A stretch of 64,000 nt of DNA from Nocardia rhamnosiphila NBRC 108938 (lineage in GTDB: Bacteria; Actinomycetota; Actinomycetes; Mycobacteriales; Mycobacteriaceae): the NCBI RefSeq assembly GCF_000720425.1, contig NZ_JOAJ01000001.1, forward strand, positions 682,001 through 746,000, read 5' to 3'. The translations under genes were made by a program, and so were the position numbers. The notes under the pieces are model-generated. The model was not told where the DNA came from, did not search any database, and saw only the letters and a program-made list of their open reading frames with translations. Positions 27,003 through 36,382 of this stretch are shown piece after piece (position 1 is the stretch's first letter; every line of letters begins with the position of its first letter).

Positions 27003-27914
27003 ATGGAGTGGTTCGGACAAGCACGCGACTGGGCCGCCGGAGCACGTGGTCGCCTGTACGCGGCGCCGGCCACACCGTTCGATTCCGTGGGCCGGGCGCG
27101 ACCGGAGTTCGCGGAGAACTATTTCGGCGCGCTCGTCGCTGCCGGAGCCGACGGGCTGGCGATCGCCGCGCACACCGGTCGCGGCCCACATCTGTCCGCC
27201 GGGGTGCGTACGGAACTGATCGGCGCGGCCCGCCGGGCGGGCGCCGCGACCGTCGCCGGTGCGGTGACCGCCGAGGAGGTCCGGGTGGCCGCGGCGGCCG
27301 GTGCCGAAGCAGTACTGGTGTTTCCGGCACCGGGCGACGCCGGAGCGGTGCGCCGCCACCTCGACCGCCTGTGGGAAGCCGGCGGTCTGCCACTGATCGG
27401 ATTCGACCTCTACACCGCGCCGTACCGGGACGATGTCTTCGCCGCCGTCGTCACCCACCCGGCGGTGGCCGCGGTGAAACTTGCCCGGCTGTCCGACGCG
27501 ATCGCCTGCCAGGACCGGATCGCGCTGGTTCGAGAGCACGGCAAACTCGCTGTCACCGGCGAAGACCGGATGTTCGGCGCTTCGCTCACCTGGGGTGCCG
27601 AGGCCGCACTCGTCGGGATCGCGGCGGCCGCGGTCGGGATCACTCGCGCGGTACTCGACACCTTCACCGGGAACGATCTGCCCGCGTTCCTGGCGGCCAC
27701 CCGGCGGCTCGATACCCTCGCGGCCACGACGTTCCGGGAGCCGATGGACGGCTACGTGCAGCGCATGGCCTGGATCGCCGGAGCCGAGGGATCGCTGCCC
27801 GGTGAATTGCTCACCGATCCCTACGCGCCGGCGCTCGCGGACGACGAGCGTGAGCAGGTGCTGAGCGTCCATCGGGCGCTCACGACCGTTCAGTCGCCGG
27901 TCCGCGCCAACTGA
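27003..27914 (+). CDS. DHDPS/KDG-aldolase-family lyase
   Basis: Class I aldolase-type TIM barrel of 303 residues from the dihydrodipicolinate synthase family (PF00701). The Schiff-base lysine is probably the Lys of VAAVKLARLSD near residue 160. The usual Tyr and GTT substrate motifs are altered (DGLAIAAHTGRG replaces the standard GTTGE region), so it is probably not DapA but a catabolic keto-acid aldolase or dehydratase. ATG 27003 was chosen over in-frame GTG/ATG codons upstream, since the family starts here. It converges on the Gfo/Idh gene with a 25-bp overlap of coding ends. Confidence 0.8.
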   Translation: MEWFGQARDWAAGARGRLYAAPATPFDSVGRARPEFAENYFGALVAAGADGLAIAAHTGRGPHLSAGVRTELIGAARRAGAATVAGAVTAEEVRVAAAAGAEAVLVFPAPGDAGAVRRHLDRLWEAGGLPLIGFDLYTAPYRDDVFAAVVTHPAVAAVKLARLSDAIACQDRIALVREHGKLAVTGEDRMFGASLTWGAEAALVGIAAAAVGITRAVLDTFTGNDLPAFLAATRRLDTLAATTFREPMDGYVQRMAWIAGAEGSLPGELLTDPYAPALADDEREQVLSVHRALTTVQSPVRAN

Positions 27915-28792
27915 GCGGCCCTGAGCGTGGTCCGCACCACGGCCCGGCTCCGCGCCCACGGCACCGGGGGCGGCGCGCCCTCGGCCATGGCCAGCACCGC
28001 CCGGAGGCAGTCGAGATAGCCGAGATCGTCCGGATGCTCGAGCGATGCCCGCCGGATCCCGGACTCGGTGTGCACGACCACCTCGTACCACTCCCCGGTG
28101 CCCGCTCCGACGATATCTACGCTCACCGGGACTCCTCCCGCCGCGACGGCGTGCAGCGCGACGGTGTTCTCCGAGATCGTGGCGCTGTCCGGGATCCGGG
28201 CGGCCACCCCGCCCAGCGGCGTGGCCTCCCGCCCCAGCACCGAGTCGAGCATTTCCCACGCGTGCAATCCCATCGATACGGCGGTACCGCCCCCGTCGGC
28301 CGGATCGTCCTGCCAGCGGCGGGCGGCGGTGGTGAACGCGTCGATGCCGTGCCGCACCGAGATATGCGCGGCGATCGGTTCCTCGCCGGCGAGTTCCGCG
28401 GCCAGCGTCCGGATCCCGGGTGCGAATCTGAGCACCGAGCTGGTGAGGAATCGGGCGGACCGGTCGCCGACCGCGGCGTCCAGCGCGGCCAGTCCGGCCA
28501 TATCGGCCGCCGGAACCTTGTTGAGGAAGCAGGCGACACCGCGGTCGAGCACCGCCGCCACCACCGGGGCGATCCGATGTGGCCGCGGCGTCACGATCAC
28601 GACATCCGGTTTCCGGTCCAGGAGGGCTGCCAGGCTCTCGTATGTGGTCGCCTGCCACTCGCGGGCGAAGTCCGCGCGCCGGGAGTGGTCGTCGGGATCC
28701 CAGACGGCCAGTTCGTCCACCCCGAGCATCCGCGCGTTGCGCGCGTCGCTGAAGGGATGCGAATGGGCCACGCCGGCGAAACCGATGCGCAT
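27890..28792 (-). CDS. Gfo/Idh/MocA-family oxidoreductase
   Basis: NAD(P)-dependent oxidoreductase of 300 residues. The N-terminal Rossmann domain begins MRIGFAGVAHSHPFS; the usual GxGxxG is replaced by GVAHSHP. A conserved LNKVPAA segment corresponds to the EKP motif of the family, with Lys near 92 in place. The C-terminal alpha/beta domain has HAWEMLDS, with a possible catalytic His. GGGAG precedes ATG 28792, and the gene starts 10 bp after the MHS transporter stop. It is the last gene of a four-gene operon and probably oxidises a sugar or sugar-acid hydroxyl. Confidence 0.8.
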   Translation of the reverse strand: MRIGFAGVAHSHPFSDARNARMLGVDELAVWDPDDHSRRADFAREWQATTYESLAALLDRKPDVVIVTPRPHRIAPVVAAVLDRGVACFLNKVPAADMAGLAALDAAVGDRSARFLTSSVLRFAPGIRTLAAELAGEEPIAAHISVRHGIDAFTTAARRWQDDPADGGGTAVSMGLHAWEMLDSVLGREATPLGGVAARIPDSATISENTVALHAVAAGGVPVSVDIVGAGTGEWYEVVVHTESGIRRASLEHPDDLGYLDCLRAVLAMAEGAPPPVPWARSRAVVRTTLRAAQLARTGD

Positions 28793-28802
28793 ACGATCTC
28801 CC

Positions 28803-30128
28803 TCACTTCATATCGACGTCCCGAGTCTCCGGACTGAGCACGGCACCGACGACGGTCAGGAGTCCACCGAAACACAGCAGCGCCACCGCCGTGTACGGCA
28901 ACGGCATGAAGGCCGACAGTCCGCTCTGGATATAGGCGTAGAAGGCGGGGATCACCATCCCGAGTGAATAGCCGAGGCCGTACCCCGACGCCCGGACGCC
29001 CAGGGTGAACCGCTCGGTCAGATAGGTCGTCAGACAACCCCACGGCACGCTGATCAGGACCGTCACCGAGATCAGCAGTAGCAGAACCGTGCCGAAGCTG
29101 TGGACGGACCCGGAGGCGATGAAGGTGTACGGCACCGGGGCGACGAACAGGCACAGCAACCCGCCGGTGATGAGCATCGGCCTCCGGCCCACCTTCTGCG
29201 ACAGCAGACCACTGCCCATGTACACCGCCACCACGATCGCGTTCGCGATGACCAGCGCCAGCGTGGTGGCGTTCGGGCTCAGTTCGGCTTCGCTCTTCAT
29301 CAGGCCGGGCAGGACGGTGGTGAGCATATAGCTGGTGAACCACAGGCCGGTGGTCAGCACGAATACCTGCAGGAAGTCGCGGCCGGACCGGCCCTTGAAC
29401 AGTTCCAGCAGCGGAGTCTTCACCTTCTCCGACTGTTGCCATTCGTCGCTGTCCTCCACATTGCGCGCATACCAGATCGCGAAACCGACCGACAGCACCG
29501 CGCCCACGAAGAACGGGATCCGCCAGCCCCACTGGACGTAGGCGGAGTCGATACCCTGGGCCGGCATGATCTGCAGGAGGCCGAGGGTGATCAGCGCGAT
29601 CGAACAGTAGGCCAGTGGGAAGCCGGTGGAGATGATGGCGCCGTTGAGGCCGCGGCGTTCCTTCGCGCTCTGTTCCAGGGCGGTAGGGGTGGCGGAGGTG
29701 TATTCGCCGCCGAGGAACACTCCGTCGATGAAGCGCAGCGCGATCAGCAGGATCACCGCGAGGATGCCGATCTGCTGGTAGCCGGGGAGTAGGCCGATCG
29801 CCATGGTGGTCACACCGAAACCGGTCACCGAGACGACGGTGATCCGGCGCCGCCCGAATTTGTCGGCCAGGTGGCCGAACAGCATCGCGCCCAGTGGCCG
29901 GCCGATCAGCGTCGCGGCGAACACCGACCCGTTGATGAGAGCGGTGGTCCCCGCCGATACCCCGGTCGCCTGGAAGTACACCGAGGCCGGGGCCAGCACG
30001 ATCACCGGGAGATAGATATCGAAGAGGTCGACGTAGAAGCCGAGCCAGGCCCCGAATACCGCCTTCTTCGCCCGGCTGCCCTTCTCGGCGCCCGGTAACG
30101 CGGGCGCCTCGACTGCGGTCGATCTCAT
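28803..30128 (-). CDS. MHS-family metabolite:H+ symporter
   Basis: Major facilitator of 441 residues with 12 predicted helices. It contains FGHLADKFGRRR and LRFIDGVFLGGEYTSA, both typical of the metabolite:H+ symporter family that imports carboxylates, aromatic acids and betaines. ATG 30128 overlaps the stop of the upstream aldolase gene (ATGA) and has AAGGA eight bases before it; ATG 30137 is a weaker alternative. Its operon position points to uptake of the substrate that the neighbouring aldolase, epimerase and oxidoreductase process. Confidence 0.85.
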   Translation of the reverse strand: MRSTAVEAPALPGAEKGSRAKKAVFGAWLGFYVDLFDIYLPVIVLAPASVYFQATGVSAGTTALINGSVFAATLIGRPLGAMLFGHLADKFGRRRITVVSVTGFGVTTMAIGLLPGYQQIGILAVILLIALRFIDGVFLGGEYTSATPTALEQSAKERRGLNGAIISTGFPLAYCSIALITLGLLQIMPAQGIDSAYVQWGWRIPFFVGAVLSVGFAIWYARNVEDSDEWQQSEKVKTPLLELFKGRSGRDFLQVFVLTTGLWFTSYMLTTVLPGLMKSEAELSPNATTLALVIANAIVVAVYMGSGLLSQKVGRRPMLITGGLLCLFVAPVPYTFIASGSVHSFGTVLLLLISVTVLISVPWGCLTTYLTERFTLGVRASGYGLGYSLGMVIPAFYAYIQSGLSAFMPLPYTAVALLCFGGLLTVVGAVLSPETRDVDMK

Positions 30129-31192
30129 GACATCCATCCTTCTGATCCGGCGGCGATGAAGCCGTCCTCGGCGCGCAACCATTCGTACGCGTCGGAGATT
30201 CGGGTGAGTTCGGCGGCCTGGCCGTCGGAGAGGCCTTCGTCGGGGTCGAGACACCAGGTGCCCGCGAGCAGTCCTTGGCGCCGCAGCACTTCGTGTACCC
30301 CCGCGATCACCCCGGCGAAGTTGTTGCGCACATCGAAGACCGCCGCATTGGCGTCGGTGACCGCCGCCGCCAGCGACAGTGCCCGTGTCCGCGCCGACTC
30401 GTCGCCCGCCCACGCCTGCGCGACGAGTTCGTGCAGCTGTACCGCGGCCCGGGTCCACACCGCCCAGTGACCGAGCAGACCGCCGACGAAACGGCGGGAG
30501 ACCGGGCCGCCCGGGCCGGGCAGGTCGTAGGGGGTCAGCAGGTCGGCGACGATATTGTCGTCGTTACCGGTATAGAGCGCGACCTGATCACCGCGCGCGG
30601 AGTCGACGATGCCCTGAACCAAGTCGAGTGTGCGGTAGCGGTCGAACGGGGCCGCCTTCACCGCGATGGTGGATTCCTGGTCGGCCAGCCGCCGCCAGTA
30701 CTCCCGCGGCAGGTAGCGGCCGCCGACCGCTTCCTGGAGATAGAACCCGATCACCGGCAGGACCTCGCCGACCGCGGCGGAGCGGTCGAGCAGATAGTCG
30801 AGGTCCCGGTCGGTGAGACCGCCGGGGGAGACGAGCACCGCGCCGTATCCGAGTTCACGGGCCAGTTCTGCCTCGGCCACGGCCTGGCCGGTGGGTCCGG
30901 CGACACCGGCGATGCGCAGGAATGGGCGGTCGCCGACCCGTGTGTCGAGTTCGGCTGCCGCGAGTTCGAGAACGGGCCGGAGCAGACCGATCTCGGGCCG
31001 GCGGATCTCGAACTGTGTGGTGTGCACGGCGACCGCGAGCCCGCCGGCGCCCGCGTCGACGTAGTAGCGGGTGAGCGCGCGCTGACGGCGTTCGTCGAGA
31101 CGGCGGGTGCTGTCGAGGGCGAGCGGGTGGGCCGGGATGACGGTGCCCCGATGCAGCAGGGCGTGCTCGGCCGCGGATAACTGCCCGCGCAT
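30125..31192 (-). CDS. DHDPS-family lyase, second paralogue
   Basis: TIM-barrel protein of 355 residues, longer than normal DHDPS because of a C-terminal helical extension. It keeps the barrel core, with the probable Schiff-base Lys in STIAVKAAPFD near residue 180 and an LYTGNDDNI loop, while the N-terminal GTT motif is replaced by LAVAVHTTQFE. It overlaps the upstream epimerase stop by one base (TGATG) and the downstream transporter start by four. With the 27003 gene it makes two different aldolase-type enzymes at one locus, suggesting successive or stereospecific steps. Confidence 0.78.
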   Translation of the reverse strand: MRGQLSAAEHALLHRGTVIPAHPLALDSTRRLDERRQRALTRYYVDAGAGGLAVAVHTTQFEIRRPEIGLLRPVLELAAAELDTRVGDRPFLRIAGVAGPTGQAVAEAELARELGYGAVLVSPGGLTDRDLDYLLDRSAAVGEVLPVIGFYLQEAVGGRYLPREYWRRLADQESTIAVKAAPFDRYRTLDLVQGIVDSARGDQVALYTGNDDNIVADLLTPYDLPGPGGPVSRRFVGGLLGHWAVWTRAAVQLHELVAQAWAGDESARTRALSLAAAVTDANAAVFDVRNNFAGVIAGVHEVLRRQGLLAGTWCLDPDEGLSDGQAAELTRISDAYEWLRAEDGFIAAGSEGWMS

Positions 31193-32214
31193 CAGAACTT
31201 CCCGTCGCGTCGCTCGAACTTGGTGGGCTTGTTCCACAGCTGTCCGCCCGTGCGGATCCAGGCGGCCTGCATCCGGATCAGTTCGCCCAGGGTGCGGTCG
31301 GGATAGCCGAAGAGGGCGTGGCATTTGGCGGCATTGCTGAGCAGGCTTGTCTCTCCTTCCATGCCGGTGAAGACCGGTGTGGCGCCGAGCTCTTCGCCGA
31401 GCCGGGTCGCGATACCGCGCACCGAAGCAGTTTCCGGACCGGTCAGATTGAGCACGAAGGGGCTCGTGTCGGCATGGCCGAGCGTGCGCAGCACGACTTC
31501 GTTGGTGTAGCGCTGCCACACCACGTTCACGGCGCCGATCGACAGGTCGACGGGCTCGCCCGCGTGCACCCGGCGCGCGATATCGGAGACCACGCCGTAG
31601 CGCGGTTCGCACGCGTAGTTGAGCCGGACCAGCGCGACATGGGTGCCTCGGGTGCGCGCGCCGTGGGTGAAGACCTGTTCCCGGCCGCGGCATGTGATGG
31701 CGTACTCGCCGACCGGTCCGGTTTCGTCGGTCTCTACCGGGCCACCCGTCATCGGGGAGCTCAGCGGATAGACATTGCCGGTCGACAACGCGGTGATCCG
31801 CGAGTGTGCGTAACGGCGCGCGACGTAGGCGGGCAGCACGGTGTTGGTCATCCAGGCTTCGTCGGTATTGGTGGCGGTCCCGAATTTCGCGCCCACCAGG
31901 AAGACCACGTTGCTCGCGTCCGGAAGCGCGTCCACCGCCGCCGGATCCGATAAATCGGTCGTGACCGTATCTACTCCGGTTGCTTCGATTCGCGCCCTGG
32001 ACCCCTCATCGGTCCAGCGCGACGCGGCCAGCACCCGCACCTCCTTGCGCCCTGCCTCGTCCAGGGCGCGACGCGCCATGGTGGCGATTCCGGTCCCGAT
32101 TTTCCCGCCCGCGCCCAGGACGATCACATCGCCCTCCCACGCGGCGGCTTCGGCGACCAGCCCCGCGCCCGGTCGGCCGAGCTCCCGCTCGAGCTCCTTC
32201 TCCTCCGCGAACAT
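31192..32214 (-). CDS. NAD-dependent epimerase/dehydratase
   Basis: Extended-SDR protein of 340 residues. The cofactor motif is VIVLGAGGKIGTG near 30-42. The usual YxxxK is replaced by a GEYAITCRGREQ segment, where Tyr is followed by Cys-Arg rather than Lys, so catalysis may differ. ATG 32214 has AAGGG upstream. It is the first gene of the operon running to 27890 and diverges from L-serine deaminase across a 92-bp region. Probably a sugar-acid epimerase, dehydratase or dehydrogenase; the exact step is unknown. Confidence 0.75.
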   Translation of the reverse strand: MFAEEKELERELGRPGAGLVAEAAAWEGDVIVLGAGGKIGTGIATMARRALDEAGRKEVRVLAASRWTDEGSRARIEATGVDTVTTDLSDPAAVDALPDASNVVFLVGAKFGTATNTDEAWMTNTVLPAYVARRYAHSRITALSTGNVYPLSSPMTGGPVETDETGPVGEYAITCRGREQVFTHGARTRGTHVALVRLNYACEPRYGVVSDIARRVHAGEPVDLSIGAVNVVWQRYTNEVVLRTLGHADTSPFVLNLTGPETASVRGIATRLGEELGATPVFTGMEGETSLLSNAAKCHALFGYPDRTLGELIRMQAAWIRTGGQLWNKPTKFERRDGKF

Positions 32215-32233
32215 CAATCGGCCCTTCTTCGAA

Positions 32234-32261
32234 TGGACTATTTCGGTCAGGACCGTAATAA
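32234..32261 (+). promoter_or_regulatory. Putative promoter/operator between the epimerase operon and sdaA
   Basis: The 92-bp divergent region contains an inverted repeat CGGTC-AG-GACCG (32244-32255) lying between a TGGACT hexamer and a TAATAA -10-like box that would face sdaA. The site could let one regulator control both sides. Hexamer matches are weak. Confidence 0.35.
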
Positions 32262-32306
32262 TGGGGGACTGTCGGGCAAAGCGCAATAGGAAGGAGTCGC
32301 CGGACC

Positions 32307-33665
32307 GTGACCGTGAGCGTGTTCGACCTGTTCTCGATCGGTATCGGGCCGTCGAGTTCACACACCGTGGGACCCATGCGGGCCGCGGGTATGTTCGTCG
32401 CCGGATTCGGGACGAGCGCGGGCCGCACGCGGATCCGCCGGATCCACGTCCTGCTGTGCGGTTCGCTCGGCGCGACCGGCCGCGGGCACGGCTCGGATAC
32501 GGCGGTGATCGCCGGCCTCCACGGGGCCGATCCGGAAACCGTCGACCCCCGGCAACCCGCCCGGCTGCACGCGGCGGTCACCGCGACCGGCCTGCTCGAC
32601 CTGCCCGGCGGGCATACGATCCCGTTCACCGACACGGACCTGGTGCTCGACGGCTCGATCCGGCACCCCGGCCACCCCAATGCCATGACCTTCACCGCCG
32701 ATCTCATCGACGGCACCCGGTGCGAGCGGACCTACTTCTCGATCGGCGGTGGATTCGTCACCGAAGCCGCGGCGCCGCCCGCGCCGCCGGCCGCGGTCGT
32801 CGTGCCCCATCCGTTCCGGTCCGGTGCCGAACTGTTCGCCCGGACGGCCGAAACCGGTCTGCCCGTCAGCGCACTGGTGCTGGCCAACGAACGAGCGCTG
32901 CGACCGGATGCCGATACCGCCGCGGACCTGGACCGCATCTGGTCGGCCATGCGCGACTGTGTGGCCGCGGGCCTGCGGACCGATGGGCGGCTACCCGGGC
33001 CGATGGCCGTCCGCCGCCGCGCCCCGGATCTGGCCCGCCGGCTCGCCACGTCCGGAGCCTGCGGCGATCCGCTGCACCGGCTGGACTGGGTGAACGCCTA
33101 TGCCATGGCCGTGAACGAGGAGAACGCCGCCGGGGGCCGCGTCGTCACCGCTCCCACCAACGGCGCGGCCGGTATCGTTCCCGCGGTACTGCACTACTAC
33201 GACCGCTTCGTCCCGGGTGCCGATGCGGCGGGGATCCGGCGTTTCCTGCTGACCGCCGCCGCGATCGGCGCACTGTACAAGGGCAATGCCTCGATCTCCG
33301 GCGCGGAGGTCGGCTGTCAGGGGGAGGTCGGGTCGGCGTGTTCGATGGCCGCCGGCGCCCTGTGTGAGGTGCTCGGCGGTACGCCGGCTCAGGTCGAGAA
33401 CGCCGCCGAGATCGCGATGGAACACAACCTCGGACTCACCTGCGACCCGGTCGGCGGATTCGTCCAGATCCCGTGTATCGAACGCAACGCGGTCGGCGCC
33501 GTCCAGGCCATCAATGCCGCGCGGATCGCCCTGGCCGGTGACGGCACACATCGGGTCAGCCTGGACACTGTCATCGAGACAATGCGCGAGACTGGAGCGG
33601 ACATGCAGTCCAAGTACAAGGAAACATCGATGGGGGGCCTCGCCGTCAATGTCGTCGAATGCTGA
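32307..33665 (+). CDS. sdaA: L-serine ammonia-lyase, iron-sulfur type
   Basis: Single-chain L-serine deaminase of 452 residues converting serine to pyruvate and ammonia with a 4Fe-4S cluster. The beta domain (1 to about 160) starts with [20 protein letters not shown], and the alpha domain contains [20 protein letters not shown]. Cysteines for the cluster are present in [14 protein letters not shown] and in CDPVGG...PCIERN; the C-terminal Cys452, which caps the active site in this family, is also present (VVEC). The start is GTG after AGGAG. The regulator gene begins inside its last 17 bp, so the two are coupled. Confidence 0.95.
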   Translation: MTVSVFDLFSIGIGPSSSHTVGPMRAAGMFVAGFGTSAGRTRIRRIHVLLCGSLGATGRGHGSDTAVIAGLHGADPETVDPRQPARLHAAVTATGLLDLPGGHTIPFTDTDLVLDGSIRHPGHPNAMTFTADLIDGTRCERTYFSIGGGFVTEAAAPPAPPAAVVVPHPFRSGAELFARTAETGLPVSALVLANERALRPDADTAADLDRIWSAMRDCVAAGLRTDGRLPGPMAVRRRAPDLARRLATSGACGDPLHRLDWVNAYAMAVNEENAAGGRVVTAPTNGAAGIVPAVLHYYDRFVPGADAAGIRRFLLTAAAIGALYKGNASISGAEVGCQGEVGSACSMAAGALCEVLGGTPAQVENAAEIAMEHNLGLTCDPVGGFVQIPCIERNAVGAVQAINAARIALAGDGTHRVSLDTVIETMRETGADMQSKYKETSMGGLAVNVVEC

Positions 33666-34899
33666 GCACGCCTACCGGATCGGTGTGGTCGGACCCTCGG
33701 ATCTGGTCTCCCTGGTCAAACGTGTTGCCGCCCTGGAATTCACCGATCATCGCGTCGTACCGCTGACCTACCGCAACGAGGCACAGGCGGTGGAGGTGAT
33801 ATCGGCCCGCCCCGACGTGGACGCCCTGCTGTTCACCGGTGTCATCCCCTACACACTCGCCCACGCCGCGGGAGTGCTCACGGAACCGGCCGCCTATATC
33901 GACTACACCGGAGCGACTCTCTACGGCGCCCTGGTGGAGCTGATGTCGGCCGGACACGACCCGGCGCGTATCTCCATCGATACGCTGGCCCGCCCGCTGG
34001 TGGTCGAGAGCCTGTCCCATGTCGGGATCGCCACCGCCGAGATCGCCACCGCCGAGTATCGCCGGGGTACCGATGTGCGGCGCTTCGCGCAGTTCCACCG
34101 CGACCACGCCCGCACCCGGCCGGGGGCGGTCGCCATCACCTGTGTCCGGTCGGTGTACGACCTGATCCGCGACGACGTCTACACGATCCGCCTGGCTCCC
34201 GCGATCGCCTCCGTCCGCACCGCGCTCGAAACGGTGACGATGGAACTCGCGGGCCGGATCTCCTCCGATGCCCAGGTTGTCCTCGGCATGATCGAACTAC
34301 CCGAACCGGACGACCGGCTCGCCGCCGATATCCGCGCGCTGGCCGGCAGCCTGTTCCCGGTGGGTCCGGCGAGCTATGTACTGGTCAGCACCCGCGGTGT
34401 GCTGGCCCAGCACACCTGTGACTGGACCGTCATGCCGTTGCTCGAACAACTCGCGCAACGGCACCACTGGGTGCGGATCGGGCTCGGCGTGGGCCGGTCC
34501 GCCGCCGACGCCGAGGCGCTCGCCCGGCGAGCGGTCGAACGGTGCCGTACCGCAGGACCGTTCACCGCGATCGTCTCGGTGGGCTCCGGCCGCGATTTCG
34601 TGATAACCGAGACGGAGTCCGATCCCACCCGGGCCGAGGAACCGGTGAGCCTGCACGTCGCCGCCCACCGGGCGGGCCTCTCCCGGGCGACACTGGTCAA
34701 ACTCGAGGCCGCGGTCGCCGCCCATCCCGGCGGCGAGGTCACCGCGGCGGATATCGCCACCGCGCTGGGCATCGAACGGCGTTCGGCGCGAAGGACATTG
34801 AAACAGCTCGAACGGTCGGGTCTGGCGCAACCGGTCGGCACGGTCGGCAGTGGCGCCGGGCGGCCGGCGGTGCGCTACGCGGTGCGGTTGGAGTCGTAA
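33649..34899 (+). CDS. Putative transcriptional regulator with unusual sensor domain
   Basis: Protein of 416 residues that I do not recognise as a named family. Residues 1 to about 200 look like a periplasmic-binding/PrpR_N-like alpha/beta sensor ([11 protein letters not shown] at the start, then a [15 protein letters not shown] segment). About 215-325 contains [16 protein letters not shown], like the degenerate GGDEF-type domain of CdaR/PucR regulators. The last 80 residues form a winged-helix DNA-binding domain ([20 protein letters not shown]). It overlaps sdaA by 17 bp and is cotranscribed, so it probably senses serine or a product of the divergent catabolic operon. Domain names are inferences from pattern alone. 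Confidence 0.6.
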   Translation: MSSNAEHAYRIGVVGPSDLVSLVKRVAALEFTDHRVVPLTYRNEAQAVEVISARPDVDALLFTGVIPYTLAHAAGVLTEPAAYIDYTGATLYGALVELMSAGHDPARISIDTLARPLVVESLSHVGIATAEIATAEYRRGTDVRRFAQFHRDHARTRPGAVAITCVRSVYDLIRDDVYTIRLAPAIASVRTALETVTMELAGRISSDAQVVLGMIELPEPDDRLAADIRALAGSLFPVGPASYVLVSTRGVLAQHTCDWTVMPLLEQLAQRHHWVRIGLGVGRSAADAEALARRAVERCRTAGPFTAIVSVGSGRDFVITETESDPTRAEEPVSLHVAAHRAGLSRATLVKLEAAVAAHPGGEVTAADIATALGIERRSARRTLKQLERSGLAQPVGTVGSGAGRPAVRYAVRLES

Positions 34900-34976
34900 C
34901 GGCACGCGGGGAAGCCGGATTCTGTGTCGAGTGCGGCCGTCTCGGGCCGTCATCGGCCGAGGCCCGGGCAGCCGGC

Positions 34977-36074
34977 TCAGAGCGCGACGAACTCGTAACC
35001 GTGCGCGGCGGCCACTTCTTCGGAGAACAGGCGCCCGCGATCCGTGCTCAGCCCGGAGGAGAGCCCGGCATCGTCGGCCACCGCGCGCTGCCAGCCCTTG
35101 TCGGCCAGGGCGACGACGTAGGGCAGGGTGGCGTTCGTCAGAGCGTTCGTCGATGTGTTCGGAACGGCGCCGGGCATATTCGCCACGCAGTAGAACAACG
35201 AGTTGTGTACCCGGTAGGTCGGTTCGGCGTGCGTGGTCGGCCGGGAGTCCTCGAAGCAGCCACCCTGGTCGATGGCGACGTCGACCAGGACCGATCCGGG
35301 TTTCATGCGCGCCACCAGGCCGTTCGGCACGAGCGTGGGAGCCTTCGCGCCGGGTACCAGGACCGCTCCGATGACGAGATCGGCACGCAGGACCGCCTGC
35401 TCGATCGCGTAGGCATTGGAGGTGACCGTCTCGACCTGTCCGCCGTAGCGCGCGTCGATATCCCGGAGCCGATCCAGGGAGAGGTCGAGAACGGTCACAT
35501 GCGCGCGCATCCCGGATGCCACCGCGATCGCGTTGCTTCCGGCGACGCCGGCGCCGATCACCACGACTTCGGCGGGCCGGACGCCGGGGACCCCGCCCAT
35601 CAGGACTCCGCGGCCACCGGTCGGTTTCAGCAGATGGTAGGCCCCGGCCTGCGCCGACAACCGGCCGGCCACCTCGCTCATCGGCGCCAGCAGCGGCAGG
35701 GACGTCCCGGCGGTCACGGTCTCGTAGGCGATCGCCGTGGTGCCGGAGGCCAGCAGCGCGTCGGTGCAGGATTTCGAGGCCGCCAGATGCAGGAAGGTGA
35801 ACAGCACCTGGTTCGCGCGCAGCAGCGAATATTCTTCCGTCACGGGTTCTTTCACCTTGAGGAGCAGATCGGCGGTTCGCCATACCTCCTCGGCGGTGCT
35901 CGCGATCTGGGCGCCGACGGCCGTGAAGTCGTCGTCGGAGAACGAGGAACCGATGCCCGCACCCGCCTCGATCACGACGGTATGGCCACGGCGAACGAGT
36001 TCGTGTGCGCCCGCGGGCGTGATCGCGACACGGTATTCGTGCGTTTTGAGCTCGCGGGGAACCCCGATCTTCAC
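34977..36074 (-). CDS. ald: Alanine dehydrogenase
   Basis: NAD-dependent L-alanine dehydrogenase of 365 residues that interconverts alanine and pyruvate plus ammonia. The MKIGVPRE start, catalytic K75 and H96, and the VVVIGAGVAGSNA Rossmann motif (about 168-180) are all as in the M. tuberculosis enzyme. Start GTG 36074 overlaps the stop codon of a 23-codon ORF (GTGA), so translation should be coupled. It converges on the sdaA-linked regulator, 77 bp away. In mycobacteria ald is induced by alanine through an Lrp-type activator and by low oxygen; an inverted repeat at 36270-36302 could be such a control site. Confidence 0.95.
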   Translation of the reverse strand: MKIGVPRELKTHEYRVAITPAGAHELVRRGHTVVIEAGAGIGSSFSDDDFTAVGAQIASTAEEVWRTADLLLKVKEPVTEEYSLLRANQVLFTFLHLAASKSCTDALLASGTTAIAYETVTAGTSLPLLAPMSEVAGRLSAQAGAYHLLKPTGGRGVLMGGVPGVRPAEVVVIGAGVAGSNAIAVASGMRAHVTVLDLSLDRLRDIDARYGGQVETVTSNAYAIEQAVLRADLVIGAVLVPGAKAPTLVPNGLVARMKPGSVLVDVAIDQGGCFEDSRPTTHAEPTYRVHNSLFYCVANMPGAVPNTSTNALTNATLPYVVALADKGWQRAVADDAGLSSGLSTDRGRLFSEEVAAAHGYEFVAL

Positions 36075-36142
36075 TGGGCCGGCTCCATCGCGGTGTGCGT
36101 CACGGCAGAAGGACCCGGCAGCGTGTCACGCGCTTCTGTCAC
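36071..36142 (-). CDS. 23-residue upstream ORF coupled to ald
   Basis: A GTG-started ORF of 24 codons including stop has one of the best ribosome sites in the window (AAGGAGG, seven bases before GTG), while ald itself has a weaker one. Its TGA overlaps the ald GTG. An in-frame ATG at 36172 would give 33 residues. The product (MTEARDTLPG...MEPAQ) shows no domain, so it is probably a leader whose translation delivers ribosomes to ald. Confidence 0.5.
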   Translation of the reverse strand: MTEARDTLPGPSAVTHTAMEPAQ

Positions 36143-36269
36143 GGAGACTCCTCCTTGTTGTGTGTCGGACATACGGAATGGAACAGTCACACTTCCTGAC
36201 GGTGAAACCGGAAGCCATGATGCCCTTCGTCCACTGTCGGTCGTGAGCTCGTGGATCCGCGGCCCGGAG

Positions 36270-36302
36270 TGCGCAACCGAACTGTTATCCGGCTATTGCG
36301 CA
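36270..36302 (-). promoter_or_regulatory. Inverted repeat upstream of ald
   Basis: TGCGCAA (36270-36276) and its complement TTGCGCA (36296-36302) are separated by 19 bases in the AT-richer part of the ald leader region, spacing suited to a dimer or Lrp-like octamer binding one DNA face. Role inferred from position only. Confidence 0.35.
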
Positions 36303-36382
36303 CCGTGCGCCCGAAATAGGTGAGTTGTCGCGGTCGTGCGCTCGGTACCGGACCTATGGCAACAGCTGTCCGACCCGGGAAC

